A stretch of DNA of 64,000 bases, taken from contig JAEWAF010000134.1 of NCBI GenBank assembly GCA_023391815.1, positions 14,550 through 78,549 of the forward strand, read 5' to 3'. Within the stretch, counting starts at the first letter, position 1, and each line of letters starts with the position of its first letter. The notes under the pieces are model-generated. The model made no database searches, had not been told where the DNA came from, and saw only the letters and a program-made list of their open reading frames with translations. This stretch comes from Pseudomonadota bacterium. Its GTDB lineage: Bacteria; Pseudomonadota; Gammaproteobacteria; Steroidobacterales; Steroidobacteraceae. A program made the position numbers and the translations under genes. Below are positions 24,215 to 32,150 of this stretch, piece by piece.

Positions 24215-25203
24215 GCTTGCGTCTGATACAGGTGCGCGCTGCTGACGGGCAGCGCGGCGTGGCCGCCATCGACGACAGTGGCGTCGCTCGCAAACTCAAA
24301 GATTGCGTCGGCACCTATCAGCTGGCGCAAACCGCGCTGAACGAAGGCACCTCACTGGAAAAGTGCGTGGCCGCGCGGCTCTCCGACGAACGGCTAGATC
24401 TGGAGCAGTTGCAGAGGTCGAATCGTCTGCTCGCTCCGATCGATCATCCGGACGTTGCGCACCTGTATCTCACCGGCACCGGCCTCACGCATCTCGGCTC
24501 GGCCGAAGGTCGCGACAAGATGCACAAGGCCGCGGCCGGCGACACGCTCACCGACTCCATGCGTATGTTCAACATGGGACTGGAAGGCGGCAAACCCGCC
24601 GCCGGCCAGGTCGGCGTGCAACCCGAATGGTTCTACAAGGGCGACGGTTCTAGCGTGGTCGGCACAGGCGAGGCCCTGCCCTCGCCCGACTTCGCGCTCG
24701 ACGGCAGCGAAGAGCCGGAAATCGCGGGCATCTATCTCATCGACGCCGCGGGTAACCCGCGGCGTCTGGGTTTCTGTCTCGCCAACGAGTTCTCGGATCA
24801 CATTACCGAGCGAGGCAATTACTTGTGGCTGGCGCATTCCAAACTGCGCCATGCCGCGCTGGGCGCGGAGCTCTTGGTCGGCGAGTTGCCGGCCGACGTG
24901 CGTGGCATGAGCCGGGTGCTCCGTGATGGCAGGACGCTGTGGGAAAAGCCGTTTCTCACCGGCGAAGCGAACATGTCGCACACCATCGCGAATCTCGAGC
25001 ATCATCATTTCAAATATCGTTTGTTCCGCCGACCCGGCGATGTGCACGTGCATTTCTTCGGCACGGCGACGCTGTCGTTCTCCGAAGGCATTCAAACGAA
25101 GGAAGGCGATGTGTTCGAGATCGAAGCGCCGCCGTTCCGTGTGCCGCTCCGGAATCCGCTGAAGCGCATCGAGTCGCCGTCCGTGGCCGTGAAGGCGCTG
25201 TAA
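24211..25203 (+). CDS. araD1: AraD1-type fumarylacetoacetate hydrolase-fold dehydratase
   Basis: A 330-residue protein. The FAH-fold core carries metal-binding acids in SEEPEIAGIYLIDAAGN and CLANEFSDHITERGNYLWLA, and a late GDVHVHFFGTATLSFSEG block. Members beside arabinose genes are annotated AraD1 and thought to convert L-2-keto-3-deoxyarabinonate to 2-oxoglutarate semialdehyde, the only step of the pathway not covered by another gene here. Classical enzymes for this step belong to the dihydrodipicolinate synthase family, so this would be a non-homologous replacement. Role is by context, family by sequence. Confidence 0.85.
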   Translation: MSLRLIQVRAADGQRGVAAIDDSGVARKLKDCVGTYQLAQTALNEGTSLEKCVAARLSDERLDLEQLQRSNRLLAPIDHPDVAHLYLTGTGLTHLGSAEGRDKMHKAAAGDTLTDSMRMFNMGLEGGKPAAGQVGVQPEWFYKGDGSSVVGTGEALPSPDFALDGSEEPEIAGIYLIDAAGNPRRLGFCLANEFSDHITERGNYLWLAHSKLRHAALGAELLVGELPADVRGMSRVLRDGRTLWEKPFLTGEANMSHTIANLEHHHFKYRLFRRPGDVHVHFFGTATLSFSEGIQTKEGDVFEIEAPPFRVPLRNPLKRIESPSVAVKAL

Positions 25204-25206
25204 TTC

Positions 25207-26133
25207 ATGAGCCCGATCAAACTCGCCATCGTCGGCCTGGGCAAGATCGCGCGCGATCAGCATCTTCCTTCGCTGGCCGCCAATCCGAACTATCGACTGG
25301 TCGCTGTCGCAAGCCCTCACAACAAGCTGGAGGGCACGCCAAGTTATCCCGACATCGAGACCCTGTTGCGCGAGCAGCCGGAGATCGAAGCGGTGTCGTT
25401 GTGCTGTACGCCGCAGGTTCGTTACGACATCGCACGCTATGCGCTGGAACAGAACAAGCATGTGATGCTGGAGAAGCCGCCGGGCGCGACCTTGAACGAA
25501 GTCGCGGGCCTGGTGGAGATGGCCCAGCAGCGTCAGCTCGCTTTGTTTGCTACCTGGCATTCGCGCGAAGCCGCGGCCGTCGAGCCAGCGCGCGAGTGGC
25601 TTGCCGGTCGCAAGGTTCGCAACGTGCAGGTGACCTGGAAGGAAGACGTGCGCGTGTGGCACCCGGGTCAGGCCTGGATCTGGAAAGCCGGCGGGCTCGG
25701 CGTGTTCGATCCAGGGATCAACGCGCTCTCCATCATCACTCGCATCCTGCCGCAGCCCCTGGTGTTGAAGGACGCCGAACTGCACTTCCCCTCGAATTGT
25801 GAAACGCCCATCGCCGCCGAGCTGACCTTGCAAGGTCCGGGCGGATTGCCGGTGCGCGCGGAATTCGATTTCCGCCAGACCGGCCCGCAAAGTTGGGACA
25901 TCGACATCGATACCGACGCCGGCCGCTTGCTGCTTTCCAAAGGCGGCTCGGTGATGCATGTCGACGGCAAACAAACGGTGTCCGCGCCGGATCGCGAATA
26001 CGCGAATCTGTATGCCCGTTTCGCCCCGCTGGTTCGCGAGCGTCGCCTGGACGTCGATCTCGCCGCCTTTCGCCTGGTCGCCGATGCATTCATGTGCGGC
26101 CGGCGCGCCGTCGTCGATCCTTTCATCGAATAG
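25207..26133 (+). CDS. Gfo/Idh/MocA oxidoreductase, probable L-arabinose/D-galactose 1-dehydrogenase
   Basis: A 308-residue NAD(P)-dependent enzyme. The N-terminal Rossmann loop is GLGKIA (residues 10-15), the conserved Lys90 stands in MLEKPPG, and the C-terminal alpha/beta domain has the GLGVFDPGINAL signature. The short length and this signature match the galactose/arabinose 1-dehydrogenase branch, which oxidises the sugar to its gamma-lactone. Follows the AraD1 gene by 3 bp. Starts the pathway with the SMP-30 lactonase and IlvD-type dehydratase encoded nearby. Confidence 0.85.
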   Translation: MSPIKLAIVGLGKIARDQHLPSLAANPNYRLVAVASPHNKLEGTPSYPDIETLLREQPEIEAVSLCCTPQVRYDIARYALEQNKHVMLEKPPGATLNEVAGLVEMAQQRQLALFATWHSREAAAVEPAREWLAGRKVRNVQVTWKEDVRVWHPGQAWIWKAGGLGVFDPGINALSIITRILPQPLVLKDAELHFPSNCETPIAAELTLQGPGGLPVRAEFDFRQTGPQSWDIDIDTDAGRLLLSKGGSVMHVDGKQTVSAPDREYANLYARFAPLVRERRLDVDLAAFRLVADAFMCGRRAVVDPFIE

Positions 26134-26144
26134 AGGACAACAAG

Positions 26145-27728
26145 ATGCCGATTCTTCAGGGGGCTCGCCGCCTCACCGCCGCGCTCGGTCTGGCGACGCT
26201 CAGTTTGGTTCCTTTTGCCGGGGACGCCCTGGCGTCCAGCACCATCCAGTCGACCGCGGTCTCGGTCACCATCCAGGCCGACAAGCCGGGCGCCAAGATC
26301 GATCGCAATCTGTATGGCCAGTTCGCCGAGCATCTGGGCCATGGCATTTACGAAGGCATCTGGGTCGGCGAGGACTCATCGATTCCCAACACACGCGGCT
26401 ATCGCAACGACGTGGTCGCGGCGTTGAAGAAGTTGAAAGTGCCGGTCGTGCGTTGGCCCGGCGGCTGCTTCGCTGACGAATATCACTGGCGCGAAGGCAT
26501 CGGCCCGCGCGACCAGCGACCGGTGAAGGTGAACACGCACTGGGGCGCGGTGGAAGAGCCGAATTCTTTCGGCACCCATGAATTTCTCGATTTCGCCGAG
26601 CTGATCGGCGCGGACGCGTATGTATCGGGCAACGTCGGTTCGGGCACCCCGCAGGAAATGGCGGAGTGGGTCGAGTACATCACGTCCGATACGAAATCGA
26701 CGCTCGCCGAGTTGCGCCGTAAGAACGGCCGTGAGAAGCCGTGGAAGCTGCCGTACTTCGGTGTGGGCAATGAAACCTGGGGCTGTGGCGGCAACATGCG
26801 GCCGGAATATTTCGCGGATCTGTACAAGCAGTTCGCGACCTTCGTGAAGGCACCGCGCGACAACCGCCCGTTGAAGATCGCCAGCGGTGCGAACGTCGCC
26901 GACTATCACTGGACGGAAGTGATGTTGTCGCAGGCCGCCAAGCACATGGACGCGTACTCTCTGCACTATTACACCTTCCCCGGTCGCTGGGAGGACAAGG
27001 GTTCGTCGATCGGCTTCACCGAGGATGCGTGGGCGTCGACGCTCACTCATGCGATCCGCATGGAGGAGCTGGTGTCGAAGCACTCGGCCATCATGGACAA
27101 GTACGATCCGGACAAGAAAGTCGGTCTCTATGTCGACGAATGGGGCACCTGGTACGACCCAGAGCCGGGCCGCAATCCGGGCTTCCTGTATCAGCAGAAC
27201 ACGCTGCGTGACGCACTCGTGGCGTCGCTGACGCTCGATATTTTTCATCGCCACGCGGATCGCGTGAAGATGGCGAACATCGCGCAGATGGTGAACGTGC
27301 TGCAGGCGATGATCCTCACCGACAAGGAGAAGATGACGCTCACGCCGACCTATCACGTGTTCGAAATGTACATCCCGTTCCAGGGTGCGACGTCTCTGCC
27401 CGCTGAGGTTCAGTCGCCGACGTATTCGCGTGGTGAGTGGTCGCTGCCGCAGGTGTCTGTGTCGGCGGCGCGCGATGTGAATGGGAAGTTGCAGATTGCG
27501 TTTACCAACGTCGATCCGAACAAGGCCGCTTCGGTGTCGACGAAGATCAACGGCGCGAACTTCAAGACGGCTTCGGGTCGGGTTCTCACTGCACCGGCGC
27601 TTGATGCGCGGAATACGTTCGATAAGCCTGAGTCGGTGAAGCCGGCGCCGTTCAAGGCGTCGAAGAAAGGGAATGAATTGCGGGTTGAGCTGCCGCCGAA
27701 GTCGGTGGTTGTCGTCACCGTCGAGTAA
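26145..27728 (+). CDS. Secreted GH51 alpha-L-arabinofuranosidase
   Basis: A 527-residue enzyme from the ATG at 26145 (AGAGGACAACAAG before it). The first about 30 residues form a Sec signal peptide ending GDALA. Acid/base Glu210 lies in YFGVGNETWGCGG and nucleophile Glu332 in YVDEWGTWYDP. The long VRWPGGCFADEYHWREGIGP block is the substrate floor. It acts outside the cytoplasm on arabinan or arabinoxylan side chains and complements the cytosolic GH51 on the other strand. Last gene of the catabolic operon, 11 bp behind the sugar dehydrogenase. Confidence 0.95.
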   Translation: MPILQGARRLTAALGLATLSLVPFAGDALASSTIQSTAVSVTIQADKPGAKIDRNLYGQFAEHLGHGIYEGIWVGEDSSIPNTRGYRNDVVAALKKLKVPVVRWPGGCFADEYHWREGIGPRDQRPVKVNTHWGAVEEPNSFGTHEFLDFAELIGADAYVSGNVGSGTPQEMAEWVEYITSDTKSTLAELRRKNGREKPWKLPYFGVGNETWGCGGNMRPEYFADLYKQFATFVKAPRDNRPLKIASGANVADYHWTEVMLSQAAKHMDAYSLHYYTFPGRWEDKGSSIGFTEDAWASTLTHAIRMEELVSKHSAIMDKYDPDKKVGLYVDEWGTWYDPEPGRNPGFLYQQNTLRDALVASLTLDIFHRHADRVKMANIAQMVNVLQAMILTDKEKMTLTPTYHVFEMYIPFQGATSLPAEVQSPTYSRGEWSLPQVSVSAARDVNGKLQIAFTNVDPNKAASVSTKINGANFKTASGRVLTAPALDARNTFDKPESVKPAPFKASKKGNELRVELPPKSVVVVTVE

Positions 27729-27796
27729 GAGTCGGAGTCGGACTCAGAGGCTCAGTGGTTCGCAGCGCCGGGAAGGAGACACCCCACCCTGACGCT

Positions 27797-27848
27797 GCGA
27801 GCCACCGAGGCTTCTTGGGTACCTCTACTAACAATGCGAGCCACCGAG
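27797..27848. repeat. Two copies of a dispersed GCGAGCCACCGAG element
   Basis: GCGAGCCACCGAGGC at 27797 and GCGAGCCACCGAG at 27836 lie in the spacer between convergent genes. The same 15-mer forms the right arm of the hairpins at 7480-7505 and 12644-12669, followed by the same (A/T)TCTT in three of four cases. A small dispersed intergenic repeat of this genome. Confidence 0.55.
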
Positions 27849-27935
27849 CGCCTCTTCGACAACTCCACTACCCTAACAAGCGGGCACCTGCCCTCTTCGG
27901 GGACAGCAATCACGCGCCGAGCCCACTTACAAACT

Positions 27936-28808
27936 TCAGCCCGCAAACAACCCCGGCGGTAGCCCGCGAACCCCACCCGGATCCACCTCAAACAAACATC
28001 CCGCGAACGTTTCTTTACTCCGATCGAGCCCCTTCGCCGCCGAAGTAACGAACATCCGATCCAACCCCGGCCCGGCAAACGTCACACTGGTAATCTGCGG
28101 TGCCGGCAAGTGGATCTCACGGTCGAGCTTCGCATCCGGCGACCACCGGCTGATGCGCGAGCCGCCCCAGTGGGCGATCCAAACGTAACCTTCGGCATCC
28201 ACGGTCATCCCATCTGGAAAACCGATGTCCCCGGTGAACTTCAGCCAAACCTGTTTGTTGCTGAGCTCGCCGTCGGCAGACAGATCGAAGCGGTACACCG
28301 TGCGTCGATCCGTGTCGTTGTGATACATGAGCTCCTGCTTGGGACTGAAAGCCGGGCCGTTCGTCACCTTGTAGCCTTCGTCGACGCGACGAACGCTCAT
28401 GTCCGGCCGCATGCAATATAACGAGCCGGTCGCCTCGACGATGGCGGCATCCATCGTGCCCGCCCAGATGCGACCATGCTGATCCACCTTGGCGTCGTTC
28501 AATCGATTGCCCGGATACTGCGGCTCCGGATCGACGATGTGACGGAGCGCGAAGGGTTCGAGATCCAGCTCATAGAAGCCGCTCTGCAGGCCCGCAATGA
28601 AGCCCGGTTTGTCCCGCCGCTCCACCACCCACCCAATCCGCTCGGGCATCGACCATCGCTTCACACTGCGATCGGCGAGCGAGTAGCGATACAGGAACTG
28701 CGACAGGATATCGACCCAGAAGATGGCGTTCTGTCGGGCGGACCACAGCGGCCCCTCGCCCAGCTCATCTCTCTCGTCACGAGCGATGACGCGCCATACC
28801 TCAGCCAT
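27936..28808 (-). CDS. SMP-30/gluconolactonase family L-arabinonolactonase
   Basis: A 290-residue six-bladed propeller enzyme. Metal ligands of the family are present: Glu18 in LGEGPLW, Asn149 in VTNGPAFSP and Asp198 in GFPDGMTVD. NRLNDAKVDQHGRIWAGTMD is the substrate-loop block. It hydrolyses the sugar lactone formed by the Gfo/Idh dehydrogenase to L-arabinonate. It lies downstream of the dehydratase gene on the same strand, but a strong terminator stands between them, so it may have its own promoter. Confidence 0.9.
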   Translation of the reverse strand: MAEVWRVIARDERDELGEGPLWSARQNAIFWVDILSQFLYRYSLADRSVKRWSMPERIGWVVERRDKPGFIAGLQSGFYELDLEPFALRHIVDPEPQYPGNRLNDAKVDQHGRIWAGTMDAAIVEATGSLYCMRPDMSVRRVDEGYKVTNGPAFSPKQELMYHNDTDRRTVYRFDLSADGELSNKQVWLKFTGDIGFPDGMTVDAEGYVWIAHWGGSRISRWSPDAKLDREIHLPAPQITSVTFAGPGLDRMFVTSAAKGLDRSKETFAGCLFEVDPGGVRGLPPGLFAG

Positions 28809-28823
28809 GTTTTTTCCTCACCC

Positions 28824-28865
28824 AAAAACGAAAAGCTCCCGCGCAAGAGTACCTCGCGCGGGAGC
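28824..28865 (-). terminator. Intrinsic terminator after the dehydratase gene
   Basis: Read on the minus strand, GCTCCCGCGC (28865-28856) pairs perfectly with GCGCGGGAGC (28844-28835) around an 11-base loop and is followed by TTTTCGTTTTT. This is a textbook rho-independent terminator 15 bp beyond the dehydratase stop. The lactonase start is only 16 bp further on, so the hairpin could also attenuate rather than fully stop transcription. Confidence 0.85.
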
Positions 28866-28880
28866 ATGAAAGAACTGAAA

Positions 28881-30692
28881 TCAGTGATTGTGGCGCGGCA
28901 CGCCCTTGGTCTGGGCCAGCCGTTGATACTTCACCGCCGACTCGAGCACCGCGCCCGTCTCGGCCTGGCCGATATCCGCGCGTTGCAGTTCCTGCCAAGG
29001 CGTCTGGCTGGCAGGAATCGGGTAGCCGCCCGCGTCCTGCAATGCCTGACGGCGCCGATTCAATTCTTCGTCGCTGATCAGAATGTTCGCTTCGCCTTTG
29101 CGCAGATCGATGCGTACGCGATCGCCGGACTTCAACAGCGCGAGACCGCCGCCCACCGCCGCTTCCGGCGAAGCGTTCAAGATCGACGGCGAACCCGAGG
29201 TGCCCGACTGCCGTCCGTCGCCGATGCACGGCAGATTGTGAATGCCCGCTTTGATCAGATTCACCGGCGGCCGCATGTTCACGACTTCGGCCGCGCCCGG
29301 ATAACCGATCGGACCGGCACCGCGCATGAACATCATCGTGTTTTCATCAATGCCCAATGACGGGTCGTCGATGCGCGCGTGATAATCCTCCGGGCCATCG
29401 AACACGATCGCGCGACCCTCGAACGCTTCCGGATCGTTCGGATTCGAAAGGTAGCGCGCGCGGAACTCATCCGAGATCACGCTCGTCTTCATGATGGCCG
29501 AGTCGAACAGGTTTCCACGCAGCACGGTGAAGCCCGCGCGCGTCTTCATCGGCTCGGCGAACGGCTTGATGACCTTCGTATCCAGGATGCTCGCGCCGCG
29601 GCAGTTATCGCCGATCGTGCTGCCATTCACGGTGAGCGCCTTCTCATGAATCAAGCCCTGGCGCATCAACTCCGCTACGACAGCGGGCACACCGCCGGCG
29701 CGATAGTAATCCTCGCCGAGATATTCACCGGCGGGCTGCAGGTTCACGAGCAAAGGAATATCCAGGCCGTACTTCTGCCAGTCATCGATCGTCAGCTCGA
29801 CACCGATGTGTCGCGCCAGCGCGTTCAGATGAATCGGCGCGTTGGTGGAGCCGCCGATGGCGGAGTTCACGCGGATCGCGTTGATGAAAGCTTCGCGAGT
29901 GAGAATGTCGGACGGCTTGCGGTCGGCCCACACCATCTCGACGATCTGTTTGCCGGTGAGGTACGCGCATTCCTGACGATCGCGCAACGGCGCGGGAATC
30001 GCGGCCGAGCCCGGAAGTGACATGCCGAGTGCCTCGGTGAGGCTGTTCATCGTGGTCGCGGTGCCCATGGTGTTGCAGTAACCAGTGGACGGCGCCGAGG
30101 ACGCTACCAGTTTGATGAAGCCTTGATAGTCGATCTCGCCGGCGGCCAACAATTCACGCGCGCGCCACACGATGGTGCCCGAGCCGGTGCGCATACCTTT
30201 GTACCAGCCGTTGAGCATCGGCCCGACCGACAGCGCGATTGCCGGCATGTTCACCGTCGCGGCCGCCATCAAACAGGCGGGTGTCGTCTTGTCACAGCCA
30301 ACGGTGAGCACGACGCCGTCGAGCGGATAACCGAACAACACTTCCACCAGGCCGAGATACGCCAGATTGCGATCCAGGCCCGCGGTCGGGCGCTTGCCGG
30401 TTTCCTGAATGGGATGCACCGGAAATTCCAGCACGATGCCGCCCGCCTCGCGAACGCCTTCGCGCACGCGCTCGGCCAGCACGAGGTGATGACGATTACA
30501 GGGCGACAGATCGCTGCCGGTCTGCGCAATGCCGATGATGGGCTTGCCCGATTGCAATTCCGCCAGCGACAGACCGAAGTTCATGTACCGTTCCAGGTAC
30601 AGCGCGGTCATGTCCGCGTTGGCGGGATCGTCGAACCAGGCGCGCGAGCGCAGCCGACGCGAAGCGGACGGAGTGGAATTGGATGAGCTCAT
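28881..30692 (-). CDS. IlvD/Edd family L-arabinonate dehydratase
   Basis: A 603-residue iron-sulfur dehydratase from the ATG at 30692. Cluster cysteines are Cys65 (SDLSPCNRHH), Cys133 (VGCDKTTPAC) and Cys206 (STGYCNTMG), with spacings 68 and 73 as in characterised L-arabinonate dehydratases carrying a [2Fe-2S] cluster. GDGRQSGTSGSPSILNASPE near the C-terminus is the catalytic serine region. It converts L-arabinonate to 2-keto-3-deoxy-L-arabinonate. Upstream, 24 bp away, is the aldose epimerase, probably the first gene of this transcript. Confidence 0.93.
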   Translation of the reverse strand: MSSSNSTPSASRRLRSRAWFDDPANADMTALYLERYMNFGLSLAELQSGKPIIGIAQTGSDLSPCNRHHLVLAERVREGVREAGGIVLEFPVHPIQETGKRPTAGLDRNLAYLGLVEVLFGYPLDGVVLTVGCDKTTPACLMAAATVNMPAIALSVGPMLNGWYKGMRTGSGTIVWRARELLAAGEIDYQGFIKLVASSAPSTGYCNTMGTATTMNSLTEALGMSLPGSAAIPAPLRDRQECAYLTGKQIVEMVWADRKPSDILTREAFINAIRVNSAIGGSTNAPIHLNALARHIGVELTIDDWQKYGLDIPLLVNLQPAGEYLGEDYYRAGGVPAVVAELMRQGLIHEKALTVNGSTIGDNCRGASILDTKVIKPFAEPMKTRAGFTVLRGNLFDSAIMKTSVISDEFRARYLSNPNDPEAFEGRAIVFDGPEDYHARIDDPSLGIDENTMMFMRGAGPIGYPGAAEVVNMRPPVNLIKAGIHNLPCIGDGRQSGTSGSPSILNASPEAAVGGGLALLKSGDRVRIDLRKGEANILISDEELNRRRQALQDAGGYPIPASQTPWQELQRADIGQAETGAVLESAVKYQRLAQTKGVPRHNH

Positions 30693-30716
30693 TGGGTTCG
30701 GCGTGAGTTCCAAGCG

Positions 30717-31886
30717 TTAGGGAGCGGCGGAGAAACGCAGCACCAGGGTGTTCACGTAGGTCTGGCCGGGATTCAGGCGCGCGGTGGGAAAGTCGTTGTG
30801 ATTCGGCGAGTCCGGAAACACCTGCGGCTCCAGGCAGAATCCGTCGCCCTGTCGATAGACGCGCTGGCTCTTGCCGGTGCTGGTGGCATCCAGGAAATTG
30901 CCTGAATAGAACTGCACGCCCGGCGCGCTCGCCAAAAGCTCAAGCACGCGCCCGGACTGCGGGTCCTCGACGCGCGCCGCCGGTCGCAACTGTCCGGCCT
31001 GCCCATCGATGATGAAGTTATGGTCGTAGCCGCGGCCGATGCGGAGTTGCTCATCGCGACCGTCACGTATGCGCTCGCCGATGGTATGAGGCTTGGTGAA
31101 ATCGAACGCCGTGCCCGCGACGGCGCGACGCTCGCCGGTCGGAATCAACGTGTCGTTCACCGGCGTGTATTTGCTCGCGAACAGAGTCAGTCGATGACCG
31201 AGCACGTCCGTCGGTGTCGCCTCGCCCGCCAGATTGAAATAGCTGTGATTGGTGATGTTGACGATGGTCGGCTTGTCCGTCGTCGCGCGGTATTCGATGC
31301 CCAGCTCGCTCTTGTCATTGAGCGTGTAGGTCGCAGTCACCTGCAGCTTGCCGGGATAGCCGCCTTCACCATCGGCACTGGTGTAAGTGAGCACCGCGCG
31401 CGCGGGCGAACCGGCGCTGACGGACTCGATCTTCCACAGCACTTTGTCGAACCCGTGCTTGCCACCGTGCAAGTGATTGGGGCCGTCGTTGATCTCGAGC
31501 TGATATTGCTTGCCGTCGAGCGAGAACTTGCCGGCAGCGATGCGGTTGGCGTACCGGCCGACCGTCGCGCCGAAGTACTGCGGCTTGTCCAGATACTGTT
31601 GAGCGGTGGCGTAGCCGAGGACGACGTCAGCGGACTTGCCGTGACGGTCCGGGACCGACAATTGTTGAATCACGCCGCCAAGCGCCAGGATGCGCACCGA
31701 CATGCCCTTGGCATTGGCCAGCTCGACCGACTCGACTTTTCGGCCATCGGCCAGCGATCCGAACTCACCCCGGCGGGCTTCCACCGCCCCCGCCACCGAC
31801 GCGCCAAGACTGTTGACCACGAGCACCCCCACCAACCATCGACCTGCCGTTGCGACACCCTCGCGCCGAGCGCGACCGGATGCCAT
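30717..31886 (-). CDS. Secreted aldose 1-epimerase
   Basis: A 389-residue galactose mutarotase family protein from the ATG at 31886; a GTG at 31943 with AGGA before it is a plausible longer start. An N-terminal signal segment (WLVGVLVVNSLGASVAGA) predicts periplasmic location. Catalytic signatures are NHLHGGKHGFDKVLWKIES, NHSYFNLAGE and the C-terminal CLEPQVFPDSPNHNDFP. It interconverts sugar anomers, which speeds uptake or oxidation of arabinose. The shared locus motif (site c) is upstream. Confidence 0.9.
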   Translation of the reverse strand: MASGRARREGVATAGRWLVGVLVVNSLGASVAGAVEARRGEFGSLADGRKVESVELANAKGMSVRILALGGVIQQLSVPDRHGKSADVVLGYATAQQYLDKPQYFGATVGRYANRIAAGKFSLDGKQYQLEINDGPNHLHGGKHGFDKVLWKIESVSAGSPARAVLTYTSADGEGGYPGKLQVTATYTLNDKSELGIEYRATTDKPTIVNITNHSYFNLAGEATPTDVLGHRLTLFASKYTPVNDTLIPTGERRAVAGTAFDFTKPHTIGERIRDGRDEQLRIGRGYDHNFIIDGQAGQLRPAARVEDPQSGRVLELLASAPGVQFYSGNFLDATSTGKSQRVYRQGDGFCLEPQVFPDSPNHNDFPTARLNPGQTYVNTLVLRFSAAP

Positions 31887-31978
31887 CGGGACTTTGCCTG
31901 CCGCGACGGGGCGGCGCCACGAAACTGACTGTTGTTGTGTCACGAAAATCCTGGCCGGCGACTTGGGGAAGCACATTC

Positions 31979-31994
31979 TAATACTCAGACAAAA
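31979..31994. promoter_or_regulatory. Shared arabinose-locus motif, site c
   Basis: Reverse complement reads TTTTGTCTGAGTATTA, upstream of the epimerase-dehydratase transcript. It shares TTGTCTGAGT with sites a1 and, save one base, b. Its presence at a third promoter is the main argument that the motif is an operator and not chance. Confidence 0.5.
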
Positions 31995-32150
31995 TGTCAG
32001 CAATTGTCTCGATGGACAAGCCCTGATTTGCCGCGAAATGAATGTCGCCGAGCGCGCAAACCGACCCCAGCCGCTGCCTTTGGAGCCGGGATCGCGCAAA
32101 ATCGCGCGACCTGGCGCCCCGCCAGCGCCCTCACCTTGCAGGAGTGAGTC

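Noticed and set aside
24394..25974. A 526-residue minus-strand reading frame over the AraD1 and dehydrogenase genes
   Set aside because: Shadow frame in high-GC DNA; His/Arg-rich without domains, opposite two well-supported enzymes.
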